DNA of 64,000 bases, taken from positions 1 to 64,000 of the forward strand of contig CADAQF010000005.1 in assembly GCA_902790015.1 (NCBI GenBank), in the 5' to 3' direction. The stretch comes from an uncultured Eubacteriales bacterium. Lineage in GTDB: Bacteria > Bacillota > Clostridia > Christensenellales > Aristaeellaceae. Of the stretch, positions 17,339 through 26,781 are shown one piece after another. The stretch's first letter is position 1. Each line of letters begins with the position of its first letter. The position numbers and the translations under genes were made by a program. Under the pieces are notes generated by a model. That model was not told where the DNA came from. It saw only the letters and a list, made by a program, of their open reading frames with translations, and ran no database searches.

Positions 17339-17479
17339 GCAATAGAATGTGAACTTATTTGTACCCCGCGTCAAACTGTCGGCCATCATTCTTTTCCGGC
17401 CGGGAAATATCCGAACGGATCCTTAAAACTGATTTGGACGCGCTCCCGCCCTTTCTGTATCTGAAAAGGAGGAATCACC

Positions 17480-20400
17480 GTGTTGTGCACTCTTTACAGG
17501 CGGTCCGCCCGGTTGGCGGCGCTGCTGTTTTGTCTTTGCGTGGTCTTTCTTCTGGCAGTCGGTTCGCCTGCCGGCGCGCTGGCCGACAGTCTGGACAACT
17601 GTGCCTGTTCGTCCGCATACCAGGGCTGGTACCAGGTAACCTCAGGCAATGGTCTTTGGCTGCATTCCGCCCATGATTATGGTGTTTCCAGCAATATCAT
17701 CCTTCTTCCTGCGAACGCCTGGGTGTGGATGTCCAAAAAGGCCACAAACGCCACCTATGCGCATGTGACATATCAATATACATATTATGGTATCGCTTCG
17801 GCCAATTACCTGAAAAAAGCTGCCAGCTATACAGTGACGCTGAATGACAACGGCGGTTACGGCGGCGAGGGCAGCTTCACGGTATGGAAGGGCGTTCCTG
17901 ATGAGTTCGATTGGGTCCGGGTTCCGTCCCGCGAAAACTATACCTTTACAGGCTATTACAGCGGCGGCACGCAGGTATACGGTGCGAACGGCTGGGCCAA
18001 CTACGATTCCGGCTTCTGGTCCGGTACCGCCTGGAATTACGACGGCAGCATCACGTTGACCGCCGGCTGGCAGTCCAATACCGTTCCTGTGACCAGCGTT
18101 ACCATGAGTGAAATGTTAACGGCGGCCACCGTAGGGGAAACAGTCACTTTGACCGCGGAGGTGGCTCCTTCCAACGCGACCTATAAGAGCCTGACCTGGA
18201 CATCCAGCGATCCATCGGTGGCAACGGTGAGCAACGGCCGGGTAACGGCCATCGCTCCGGGCTACTCTACCATCACCGCAACGGCGCAGGACGGTTCGGG
18301 CTGCTCTGATTTCTGCATATTCACCGTCTATCCCAGCGTGGAAAAACTGACACTGAACAGAAACTCCGTTAAACTCAGCGCTTATGCACCCTTTAACCGA
18401 ACACAGTTTCTTCCCACGCTGGAACCCCTGGCCAACGTGAACGTTCTTTGGGAATCCAGCGATCCCACCGTGGCAGTAGTCAGCGATACAGGCCTGGTGA
18501 CAGCGGTGCGTGAAGGCCGTGCGGTCATTACGGCCAGCGTCCGCAACGGCCCCTCCGATTCCGCCGTTGTGAACGTGGTTTCGGGCTTCCAGACCGTGAC
18601 ATTGCCCGACAACCTGACCGAAATCGCGGCGGAGGCCTTTGCGGGGACCGGCATGGAAGCGGTAATGATTCCCAAGAGCGTCGAATCTGTCGGGAGCCGT
18701 GCATTTGCCGACAATCCCAGCCTCCGGTTCGTTTTTGTTCCCAGAAGCATATACGCACTTTACAGCGATGCTTTTGAAAACGACCCGAATCTCACCATGA
18801 TATGCGGCTGGGACGGTCCGTTTGTCGATGGTGTTCCTTCCGTATATGACGATGACGCCGCTTTTATCCCTGTCCGCACGATCAGCATGCCCGCCTCCAT
18901 GACACTGACGCAGGATGACCAGGCGGTGCTGGAACTGACTTTCCAGCCCCTGTTCTCCTCCAACCAGGGCGTTATCTGGGAAACCAGCGACCCTTCCATC
19001 GCCGTGGTGGATGATTACGGTTGTGTGACAGCGGTGGGTCTGGGCACTGCCCGGATTACGGCCACTGCTGTGGACGGCAGCGGTACCAGCGCAGGCTGCA
19101 CAGTCACCGTGGTGATGCCCAATGTGAGCGTGAGCGCCCTGGAAGAAAACTTTTTCCTTGCAGACAACGATGTTTCGGTGAACGTTCAGCTGCAGATAGC
19201 CGGCGTTCCCAGCAGGAGCAGCGTGACCGCACTGGGCTATGAGCTTTATGATCAGCAAGGCAATCCGCTGGCCGTCTTTAGTGAGCCCGTTGAATCAGCC
19301 GGGCTGTATTTCCGTGCTTTTGCGATTGGCAGGTCTATGCGTGGGCTGATCATGCCTTCCACCACCTACCGCATCCGGTACCTGGCAGTGGTCAGAGGAA
19401 ACACCTATTACAGCGGCTTCAGCGAATTCACTACCCTTGCTCCCGTTCCCAGACTGGTGATGGATCAGGAATCCCTGATACTGACCGAAGGCGATCGCGC
19501 GTCGCTGAATGCCATTATATATAACCATGAGCCCGATGAGATCATCTGGAGCTCCTCCAATACCAGCGTAGCCCATGTGGTCGACGGCGAGGTGACCGCC
19601 AGGAGTCCGGGCACAGCTACCATTACGGCCAGGCTGCTCAATGACGCATCCCTGAAGGCCTCCTGCACCGTTACGGTAGAAAGCCTTGTGATCACAGCAA
19701 AGTCGGTGACGCTCAGCGAAAGTTATGCGGAAGTGGAAATGGGCCAGACTAAAACGCTGAACGCCTCCGTATACCCCGCCGACGCAGTGGACGCCTATAT
19801 CACCTGGTCGGTATCTGATCCTTCCGTGATATCGGTTTCAAACGGCGTGATCACCCCCCTGGCCGTGGGACAGAGCAGCGTGACCGCCGCTGTTTCGGGC
19901 AAGCCGCACATCAGCGCTTCCTGCGCCATCACGGTGAAAGTGCCCACGATCACGGGCGTGAGCCTTTCAAACACGGGCCTGACCATGACACCCTACGGTG
20001 AATACGCGCTGCGCGCCTTTGTGCAGCCTTCCACGGCAAGCCAGGATGTGCTTTGGACCAGCAGCGACAGCTCAGTGGCCACGGTAGACAGTACGGGCAG
20101 GGTTACAGCGCTCAAGGGAGGCACCGCCGTCATCACGGCGGCCTCCGGTATCGACCCCGGCAGGACCGCTTCCTGCACCGTCACCGTCAAACAGGATGTG
20201 TCCTTCTACGAGTACAGCACCTCCGGCGTCAGCTCGACCACGGCGTATATCTCGGTTAAGCTCTCCAAGGCCAGCTCCAGCTATACTTATCCCACTTACG
20301 GCGTGCGCATCCTGAACGCCGACGGCAGCGTGTATACGTCCTGGTCGGCCAGCAATCCTTATCCTTCCACCACCACCAGGATCACCTTTGAGCCGCTGTC

Positions 20401-21262
20401 CAATGATTCCGGCGGATGCAATATCATTTTGAATCCGGGCACCGGCTATTACTGGCAGATCTTTGTCACCTGCAACGGGCTGACCTATTACAGTGCCAAA
20501 ACCTGGTTCCAGACCCTGGAAGCAAGTGCCGTGACGCTTCCGACCAGCGTGAGCGCTTCCTATGCTTCAGGCCCTTATTATCAGAAATTGCTGGACGCTT
20601 ACAGCAAGAGCTATTCCAGTCAGGCTGAAAAGTTCGTGGCGATCGCGCTGAGCCAGAAGGGCTATAAGGCCGGGGGCAGCCTGAATGAGCTTTCCGGCAA
20701 CGGTCCGGGTGACAATAATCATAAATATACGGAATACTACAGCCACTTCCGTCCAACAGGGGCGTATGACTGGTGTGCGTATTTTATTGCCTGGTGCGCC
20801 CGGATGGCGGATATCCCCACATCGATTATCCCCACCAAGGCCTATGCCTCCCAGTATTCCTCATTTGGCACCGTACACAGGATATGGAGCGACGATTTCA
20901 CCACCTACCGCGGCGATTACAAGCCGCAGGTGGGCGATCTGGTGATGTCAACACCTTATTGCGAAGTAAAAATATCTCCGAACACAATTTGCGGAAAGCA
21001 TTACAATGAATGGAATACCGCGTCGCACGTTGCCATCGTAGCTTATGTATACCCTGAAAGGACAGCGTCCGGCGCCTGGAAATTCATTACCATTGAGCGA
21101 GGACAGAATAATACCGTACAAAGCTATACCGTGACAGACAAGAAAACCAGAATGGAGCAGTATACCTGCACGGATCCGGATCACGGCCATCTGAAGTACT
21201 ACATCGAAAAACAGCCGGCCAAGCAGTTCAATTACTTCGTCCATCCCAACTGGTCCTGGTAA
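17480..21262 (+). CDS. Large exported Big2-repeat protein with C-terminal CHAP-type amidase domain
   Basis: A 1260-residue surface or secreted protein. A signal peptide occupies residues 1-36. A Flg_new/Listeria-Bacteroides-type repeat (FTGYYSGGTQ...) lies near 155-195. Six Big2 Ig-like repeats have the hallmark W.SSDPSVA.V......A...G...ITA. A short BspA-like leucine-rich stretch (VTLPDNLTEIAAEAFAG) lies near 373, and two fibronectin-like segments occur. The last 200 residues look like a CHAP amidase/peptidase, with Cys1099 in YDWCAYFIAWCAR and His1183 in SHVAIVAYV. It therefore probably binds the envelope or host surface and cuts peptidoglycan. There is no LPXTG or SLH anchor. GTG start with AAGGAGG 7 bp upstream. 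Confidence 0.85.
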   Translation: MLCTLYRRSARLAALLFCLCVVFLLAVGSPAGALADSLDNCACSSAYQGWYQVTSGNGLWLHSAHDYGVSSNIILLPANAWVWMSKKATNATYAHVTYQYTYYGIASANYLKKAASYTVTLNDNGGYGGEGSFTVWKGVPDEFDWVRVPSRENYTFTGYYSGGTQVYGANGWANYDSGFWSGTAWNYDGSITLTAGWQSNTVPVTSVTMSEMLTAATVGETVTLTAEVAPSNATYKSLTWTSSDPSVATVSNGRVTAIAPGYSTITATAQDGSGCSDFCIFTVYPSVEKLTLNRNSVKLSAYAPFNRTQFLPTLEPLANVNVLWESSDPTVAVVSDTGLVTAVREGRAVITASVRNGPSDSAVVNVVSGFQTVTLPDNLTEIAAEAFAGTGMEAVMIPKSVESVGSRAFADNPSLRFVFVPRSIYALYSDAFENDPNLTMICGWDGPFVDGVPSVYDDDAAFIPVRTISMPASMTLTQDDQAVLELTFQPLFSSNQGVIWETSDPSIAVVDDYGCVTAVGLGTARITATAVDGSGTSAGCTVTVVMPNVSVSALEENFFLADNDVSVNVQLQIAGVPSRSSVTALGYELYDQQGNPLAVFSEPVESAGLYFRAFAIGRSMRGLIMPSTTYRIRYLAVVRGNTYYSGFSEFTTLAPVPRLVMDQESLILTEGDRASLNAIIYNHEPDEIIWSSSNTSVAHVVDGEVTARSPGTATITARLLNDASLKASCTVTVESLVITAKSVTLSESYAEVEMGQTKTLNASVYPADAVDAYITWSVSDPSVISVSNGVITPLAVGQSSVTAAVSGKPHISASCAITVKVPTITGVSLSNTGLTMTPYGEYALRAFVQPSTASQDVLWTSSDSSVATVDSTGRVTALKGGTAVITAASGIDPGRTASCTVTVKQDVSFYEYSTSGVSSTTAYISVKLSKASSSYTYPTYGVRILNADGSVYTSWSASNPYPSTTTRITFEPLSNDSGGCNIILNPGTGYYWQIFVTCNGLTYYSAKTWFQTLEASAVTLPTSVSASYASGPYYQKLLDAYSKSYSSQAEKFVAIALSQKGYKAGGSLNELSGNGPGDNNHKYTEYYSHFRPTGAYDWCAYFIAWCARMADIPTSIIPTKAYASQYSSFGTVHRIWSDDFTTYRGDYKPQVGDLVMSTPYCEVKISPNTICGKHYNEWNTASHVAIVAYVYPERTASGAWKFITIERGQNNTVQSYTVTDKKTRMEQYTCTDPDHGHLKYYIEKQPAKQFNYFVHPNWSW

Positions 21263-21289
21263 AAACATCCGGAAAACAGCACACCCTTA

Positions 21290-21318
21290 GGCCGGGCGGA
21301 ACCTCACGACGCCCGGCC
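21290..21318 (+). terminator. Hairpin after the Big2/CHAP gene
   Basis: A 9-bp stem (GGCCGGGCG with its complement, 11-base loop) lies about 27 bp past the stop codon and is followed by the T-rich GGTATTGTATTT. A moderate terminator. Confidence 0.55.
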
Positions 21319-21355
21319 GGTATTGTATTTAATCTGGATTTTTGTTCGCGAAAAG

Positions 21356-21384
21356 TTGCAGAAACCGGCCCGCTGTGGTAGAAT
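21356..21384 (+). promoter_or_regulatory. Promoter of the oligopeptide ABC operon
   Basis: TTGCAG (21356-21361) and TAGAAT (21379-21384) are separated by 17 bp, about 70 bp upstream of the binding-protein ATG. Confidence 0.65.
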
Positions 21385-21451
21385 AACACCGTTTATACTG
21401 AATAAAGTCTTTCCGCTTATGGCGGAACGGACGCAAAAAGGAGGATACTTC

Positions 21452-23314
21452 ATGAAAAAGAGCCTGAGCCTGCTTTGCCTGATGCTCTGCCTGGTTCTGA
21501 CGGCCGGCATTCTGCCCGCCGCGGCGGAGATCGACACCTCCACCTACCGCACCCTGTATTCCAGCGAGGTGACGACGCTGAACTACCTGGTCACCTCCAC
21601 CACCAACGAGTTCGCCATCGCGGCCAACATCATCGACACCCTGGTCGAATACGATATGTACGGCCGGATGCTGCCCTCCCTGGCGACCGCGTGGGAAAAC
21701 TCTGAAGACGGCCTGACCTGGACCTTCACCCTCCGCCAGGACGCCTGCTGGGTCGACGGAAACGGCGAAGTGTACGCCCCCGTCACCGCCAACGACTTTG
21801 TGGCCTCCGCCCAGTACATCCTGAACGCGCAGAACGCCTCCTCCACCGCCAACATCATCTATGACGTGATTGAAGGCGCTGAGGCGTATTATCAGGGCAC
21901 CGCCACCCCCGAAGAGGGCAAGGAGCCCGCTCCGGTCATGGAATGGGACACCGTCGGCATCAAGGCGCTGGACGATTATACCCTCCAGTACACCCTGAAG
22001 GAGCCCGTGCCCTACTTCCTCTCGATGCTTACCTATGTCTGCTTCATGCCCGTGAACGCTCAGTTCCTTGAACAAAAGGGCGATTCCTTCGGCCTGGCCA
22101 CCGGCAACGACACCCTGCTTTACTGCGGCGCCTACTACCTCAGCCAGTTCAAGCCCCAGGAGATCCGGGTGCTGAGCAAGAACGAAAAGAACTGGGACGC
22201 CGATAAGGTGCACATCACCACCATCGAGCAGAAGTACAACAAGGAAGCCGCCAACGTATCCGCCGAAATGTACCTGCGCGGCGAGGTGGACAGCGCCTCC
22301 CTGAGCACCGAGATGGCGGAAGACTGGCTGGCCGACGAGGAAAAGGCCGCAAAGATCCACCCCATCCGCCAGACCGAGTATTATTCCTACTTCTACACCT
22401 TCAACTTTGATCCCCAGTTCGACGCCGAGTTCGAGCCCGACAACTGGAGGCTGGCCGTCAACAACGAGAACTTCCGCCTCTCCATCATCAACGCCTTCAA
22501 CCGCGTCAAGGCCAAGACCCTCGTTGATCCGGACAACCCCGAGATGATGCTGTACAACACCATCACCCCGCCCGCCTTCGTGCTGGACGGCGGCAAGGAC
22601 TATGTGGACATCGGCCCCCTGGCCGCCATCACCGCCCGCGGCGCGGACACCTTTGATCAGGAAGCCGCCCTGGCCTATAAGGAAAAGGCCGTCGCCGAAC
22701 TGACCGCGGCCGGCGCCACCTTCCCCGTCAAGGTGCTGCTTCTGTACAACCCCAACCAGTCCGCCAACAACTCCGACCGCGAGGCGCAGATCGTCGAGCA
22801 GCAGCTGGAGGACGTGCTGGGCACCGATTATATTGACGTCGTGATCGAATCCGGCCCCTCCACCTCCTACCTGTCTTCCCGCCGTTCCGGCCTGTACGGC
22901 ATGATGAACTGCAACTGGGGCCCCGACTACGCCGACCCGCAGACCTACACCGAGCCCTTTGACGTGGGCAACAAGTACGCCTTCATGGACAAGGCCACCG
23001 ATACCGAGACCCTGAACGGCTATTACGAGCTGCTTGAAAAGGCCAAGGCCATCACCAATGACATGTCCGCCCGCTACCTGGCCTTCGCCGAGGCGGAAGC
23101 CTATCTGCTTGAGCACGGTTACGTCATGGCCTTCGGCTACGGCTCCGGCGGCTACACCGCTACCCTACTGGATCCCTTCTCCGGCCCCATCGCGCCCTTC
23201 GGCCTGACCAACGAGCGCTTCAAGGGCCAGTACAAGCTGTCCGACTATATGGACACCGACGAGTACTATGACGCCATGGACGCCTATGAGGCGGCCAAGG
23301 ATTCCGCTCAGTAA
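21452..23314 (+). CDS. Oligopeptide-binding protein of an ABC importer (SBP family 5)
   Basis: A 620-residue exported protein starting MKKSLSLLCLMLCLVLTAGI. The mature part has the family-5 solute-binding signature: NIIDTLVEYDMYGRMLPSLA near residue 55, followed by TWTFTLRQDACWVDGNG and VTANDFVASAQYI. OppA/DppA proteins bind short peptides. There is no lipobox cysteine at the end of the signal, only an AAA-type signal peptidase I site, which is unusual for a Gram-positive binding protein. The ATG at 21452 follows AAAAGGAGG. It heads an operon with two permeases, two ATPases and alanine racemase. Confidence 0.9.
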   Translation: MKKSLSLLCLMLCLVLTAGILPAAAEIDTSTYRTLYSSEVTTLNYLVTSTTNEFAIAANIIDTLVEYDMYGRMLPSLATAWENSEDGLTWTFTLRQDACWVDGNGEVYAPVTANDFVASAQYILNAQNASSTANIIYDVIEGAEAYYQGTATPEEGKEPAPVMEWDTVGIKALDDYTLQYTLKEPVPYFLSMLTYVCFMPVNAQFLEQKGDSFGLATGNDTLLYCGAYYLSQFKPQEIRVLSKNEKNWDADKVHITTIEQKYNKEAANVSAEMYLRGEVDSASLSTEMAEDWLADEEKAAKIHPIRQTEYYSYFYTFNFDPQFDAEFEPDNWRLAVNNENFRLSIINAFNRVKAKTLVDPDNPEMMLYNTITPPAFVLDGGKDYVDIGPLAAITARGADTFDQEAALAYKEKAVAELTAAGATFPVKVLLLYNPNQSANNSDREAQIVEQQLEDVLGTDYIDVVIESGPSTSYLSSRRSGLYGMMNCNWGPDYADPQTYTEPFDVGNKYAFMDKATDTETLNGYYELLEKAKAITNDMSARYLAFAEAEAYLLEHGYVMAFGYGSGGYTATLLDPFSGPIAPFGLTNERFKGQYKLSDYMDTDEYYDAMDAYEAAKDSAQ

Positions 23315-23341
23315 CGCATCATCCCAAAGGCATTCAAGCTT

Positions 23342-23377
23342 CGCTTTGCGGCAGGGGTTTTCCCCTGCCGCAAAGCG
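23342..23377 (+). terminator. Perfect hairpin between binding protein and permease genes
   Basis: A 16-bp perfect stem (CGCTTTGCGGCAGGGG and its complement) with a TTTT loop lies 28 bp after the binding-protein stop. No T-run follows. Such intercistronic hairpins usually protect the upstream message and lower downstream transcription, giving more binding protein than permease. Confidence 0.75.
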
Positions 23378-23431
23378 CTGTATTTCCTGACGAATCCGTG
23401 ACACTGCGGCACGGGAAAGGGAAGCAAGGCA

Positions 23432-24373
23432 TTGGCTAAATATCTGCTCAAGCGTATCGGGCAGTCCCTGTTTACGCTGATCATCATACTGACCGTCGTG
23501 TTCATCATGGTCCGTCAGATGCCTATCGACGGCTATTTTGAAAACATCGACAAGCTGGACGAGGCGGTCATCAAATCCACCCTGGACTCCATGGGCCTGA
23601 ACGACCCCCTCCCGGTGCAGCTCAAGGACTTTTTTGTGCGCCTTCTCCGTGGGGATCTGGGCACGTCCACCCGCTACAGCCGAGGGGTTCCCATCGCCGG
23701 CATCATCGCCGCCAAAGCGCCGATTTCGATTGAAATGGGCGTGCTTTCCATGATCCTTTCCATGATCCTGGGCATCCCTCTGGGCGCTGCGATGGCCCGC
23801 AGCAAAAACGGCTTCTGGGACCGCTTCGGCACCATATTCATCGTCCTGGTCAACGCCGTGCCGGCGGCGGTCTATTATATCTATCTGCAGTCCTACGGCA
23901 CCACCCTGCTGCGCGTCAGCATGCTGTTTGACCGCGGCAACTGGGTGTCCTGGATACTGCCGGTTTTTTCCATGTCCCTGGGAAATATCGCCTATTACGC
24001 CATGTGGCTGCGCCGCTATATGCTCGACGAGCTCAACAAGGACTATGTCCGCCTGGCCCGGGCCAAGGGCGTCAACTCCCGCAAGATCACCATGCGGCAC
24101 GTGTTCCGCAACGCCTTCGTGCCCATGATCCAGTATATTCCCACCAGCCTGCTTTTCACCGTCGGCGGCTCCATTTATATCGAGTCGCTCTATTCCATTC
24201 CCGGCATGGGCGGCCTGCTGGTGGACGTCATCAGCAAGCAGGACAACCCCATGGTGCAGGCCATCGTGATGATCTATTCCTGCATCGGCATCATCGGCAT
24301 GATCCTGGGCGATCTTTTGATGGCGCTCATCGATCCGCGGATCACGCTGGCCCGGAAGGAGGCGAGCCGCTGA
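23432..24373 (+). CDS. Peptide ABC transporter permease, OppB/DppB type
   Basis: A 313-residue inner-membrane permease. Its N-terminus KYLLKRIGQSLFTLIIILTV is the typical DppB start and membrane segment. The EAA-like loop is LARAKGVNSRKITMRHVFRNA (about 208-228), and SLYSIPGMGGLLVDVISKQD near 250 is a family signature. The start is TTG with GAAAGGGAAG upstream. Its stop overlaps the next ATG by one base (TGATG), indicating translational coupling. Confidence 0.9.
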   Translation: MAKYLLKRIGQSLFTLIIILTVVFIMVRQMPIDGYFENIDKLDEAVIKSTLDSMGLNDPLPVQLKDFFVRLLRGDLGTSTRYSRGVPIAGIIAAKAPISIEMGVLSMILSMILGIPLGAAMARSKNGFWDRFGTIFIVLVNAVPAAVYYIYLQSYGTTLLRVSMLFDRGNWVSWILPVFSMSLGNIAYYAMWLRRYMLDELNKDYVRLARAKGVNSRKITMRHVFRNAFVPMIQYIPTSLLFTVGGSIYIESLYSIPGMGGLLVDVISKQDNPMVQAIVMIYSCIGIIGMILGDLLMALIDPRITLARKEASR

Positions 24374-25734
24374 TGGAGAGCATGAAGGACAAAATGGCCC
24401 GCCCCCTGGAAAAATCCATGCTCACCTTCGCGGCTTACGACGAGGAGGCCGCCGAAAAGGGGGGCTATTCCAATTACTCCTACTGGGGAAGCACCTTCCG
24501 CTGCTTTCTTAAAAACCGCGCCGCCATGGGCTTTGCGGTGGTACTGGCGGTGCTGCTTCTGTTCACCGTCATTCAGCCCTGGCTGCCCGGGCAGTTCCAG
24601 GCGAACCTGGTCATCAATCACCCCGTCACCGGCATCCAGATGATGAACGTGCAGCCGGGGCTTAGCAACGTGGCGGCCAAAGTGGAATCGGGCACGGTGC
24701 TCCGCGTATCGTCCTGGGCGGACGAAAAGTGGGCGGCGGTCAGCAACGTGCTGGTCACCATCCCCAAGCGCACGGATTTTACCGTCACCGCCTACGGCGA
24801 GGACTTCTGCCAGGTCGAATACAAGGGCATGACCGGGTACGTCAAAAACGACTTTTCAACCAAGCTCAAGCTGCCTGAAGACGTGAATGCCGTGCCCTAC
24901 CAGGCCCGCTCCAATTTTCCCCTGTCCCTTTTTTCCTCCCGGGAGGAACTGACCTTCCGCGGGGACGAGCTTTTTGTCCTGAAAAGCGCCCTCGTGTTTA
25001 AGGACGGCGGCATGGCCGAAACGAAGGGAAAGGCCGAGCTGCGCCTTTTGCCCGACACCCGTCCCTTCCTTTTCGGCACCAACAACGCAGGGCAGGACCT
25101 GTGGGCCATGGTCTGGTCGGGCACCAGGACGTCCCTGACCATCGGCGTGGTGGTCGCCCTTTTCCAGGCGCTGTTAGGCATCCTGATCGGCGTTCTGTGG
25201 GGCTACGTCCGCTCGCTTGACCGGCTGTTGACCGAGGTCTACAATGTCATCGACAATATCCCCACCACCATCGTGCTGATTTTGATCTCCTACATCATGC
25301 GCCCCGGCGTGCGCACGCTGATATTCGCCATGAGCATCACCGGCTGGGTGGGCATGGCCCGCTTCGTCCGCAACCAGATCATCATCATCCGCGACCGGGA
25401 CTATAACCTGGCCTCCCGCTGCCTGGGCACGGGCACGGCGCGCATCATCACCCGCAACCTGCTGCCCTATCTGGTGTCGGTCATCATGCTGCGCATGGCG
25501 CTGGCGGTGCCGGGGGCCATCGGCAGCGAGGTATTCATCACCTATATCGGCCTGGGCCTTCCGGTCAGCATCCCCTCCTTAGGCAACCTCATCAACGTCG
25601 GCCGCAAGCTCCTGGCCACCTCTTCCAGCTATCAGCTGGTGTTCCCCACCATCGTGCTGTCCGTGATCACTGTCTCTTTCTATATCATCGGCAACGCCTT
25701 CGCCGACGCCGCCGACCCCAAAAACCATCTGTGA
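24373..25734 (+). CDS. Peptide ABC transporter permease, OppC/DppC type, with SH3-like insert
   Basis: A 453-residue permease, much longer than the usual 290-310. After the first membrane segment (AMGFAVVLAVLLLFTVI, about 52-68) comes an extracytoplasmic insert of roughly 160 residues. Residues about 104-160 look like a bacterial SH3 domain (TVLRVSSWADEKW..., ending CQVEYKGMTGYVKNDF). The standard permease core resumes at FLFGTNNAGQDLWAMVWSGT near 233, with the EAA loop near 350 (LASRCLGTGTARIITRNLLP). The insert could bind peptidoglycan or the substrate-binding protein. The start ATG overlaps the previous stop. Confidence 0.88.
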   Translation: MESMKDKMARPLEKSMLTFAAYDEEAAEKGGYSNYSYWGSTFRCFLKNRAAMGFAVVLAVLLLFTVIQPWLPGQFQANLVINHPVTGIQMMNVQPGLSNVAAKVESGTVLRVSSWADEKWAAVSNVLVTIPKRTDFTVTAYGEDFCQVEYKGMTGYVKNDFSTKLKLPEDVNAVPYQARSNFPLSLFSSREELTFRGDELFVLKSALVFKDGGMAETKGKAELRLLPDTRPFLFGTNNAGQDLWAMVWSGTRTSLTIGVVVALFQALLGILIGVLWGYVRSLDRLLTEVYNVIDNIPTTIVLILISYIMRPGVRTLIFAMSITGWVGMARFVRNQIIIIRDRDYNLASRCLGTGTARIITRNLLPYLVSVIMLRMALAVPGAIGSEVFITYIGLGLPVSIPSLGNLINVGRKLLATSSSYQLVFPTIVLSVITVSFYIIGNAFADAADPKNHL

Positions 25735-25749
25735 AAGGAGACTTTGCCG

Positions 25750-26781
25750 ATGGATAAGGATATCGTGCTTTCCGTCCGCAACCTGAACGTGAAGTTCTCC
25801 CTGCGCGGCAAGGTGCTCCACGCCATCCGGGACGTTTCCCTGGACCTGTACAGGGGGGAGACCCTGGCCATCGTGGGGGAGTCCGGCTCGGGCAAGTCCG
25901 TGCTCACCAAGACCTTCATGGGCCTGCTGGACGCCAACGGCTGGGTGGACAGCGGCAGCATCCTGTATGAGGGCAATGATCTGGCCCAATACAAGACCGA
26001 AAAGGAATGGCTGACCATCCGGGGCCGGGAGATCGCCATGGTTTTGCAGGACCCCATGACCAGCCTGAACCCGCTCAAGACCGTCGGCGCGCAGATCGAG
26101 GAAGCGCTTTTGCTTCACCGGCAGCTCACGCCTGCCCAGGCGCACCAGCGCATGATCGAGATCATGACCGACGTCGGCATTTCAGACCCGGAGCGCCGCT
26201 CCCGCCAGTATCCGCACGAGTTTTCGGGCGGCATGCGCCAGCGCGTGGTCATCGCCATCGCCGTGGCCTGCAAGCCCCAGATCCTCATCTGCGACGAACC
26301 CACCACCGCCCTGGACGTGACCATCCAGGCCCAGATCCTGCAATTGATCCGCGACCTTGTCCATAAATACCACCTGACCACGGTCTATATCACCCACGAC
26401 CTGGGCGTGGTCGCCAACGTGGCCGACCGGGTCGCGGTCATGTACGCGGGGGACATCGTGGAGGTCGGCACCAGCCGGGAGGTATTCTACGACGCCCGCC
26501 ACCCCTACACCTGGGCGCTTTTGTCCTCCCTTCCGCAGCTGGGCGTCAGGGGGGAAAAGCTCTTTTCCATCCGCGGCACGCCGCCCAACCTCTATCTGCC
26601 CATCAAAGGGGACGCCTTTGCCCCGCGCAACCCCTATGCCCTGAAGATCGACTTTGAGGAGCGTCCGCCCTTTTTCGAGATATCGCCCACCCATAAGGCC
26701 CGTACCTGGCTGCTGCATCCGGACGCCCCGGCGGTGGAGCCTCCCGCGGTGCTCAAACGGCTCAAGCAGGAGGAATACTGA
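25750..26781 (+). CDS. Peptide ABC transporter ATPase, OppD/DppD type
   Basis: A 343-residue nucleotide-binding subunit on the cytoplasmic face. It has Walker A GESGSGKS near residue 42, Q-loop [11 protein letters not shown], signature FSGGMRQR near 160, Walker [13 protein letters not shown] and the H-loop ITHDLGV. The oligopeptide-specific C-terminal extension ([14 protein letters not shown]...) lacks the usual cysteine cluster. The ATG at 25750, with AAAGGAG 9 bp upstream, is preferred over the TTG six bases earlier. It overlaps the next gene by one base. Confidence 0.93.
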   Translation: MDKDIVLSVRNLNVKFSLRGKVLHAIRDVSLDLYRGETLAIVGESGSGKSVLTKTFMGLLDANGWVDSGSILYEGNDLAQYKTEKEWLTIRGREIAMVLQDPMTSLNPLKTVGAQIEEALLLHRQLTPAQAHQRMIEIMTDVGISDPERRSRQYPHEFSGGMRQRVVIAIAVACKPQILICDEPTTALDVTIQAQILQLIRDLVHKYHLTTVYITHDLGVVANVADRVAVMYAGDIVEVGTSREVFYDARHPYTWALLSSLPQLGVRGEKLFSIRGTPPNLYLPIKGDAFAPRNPYALKIDFEERPPFFEISPTHKARTWLLHPDAPAVEPPAVLKRLKQEEY

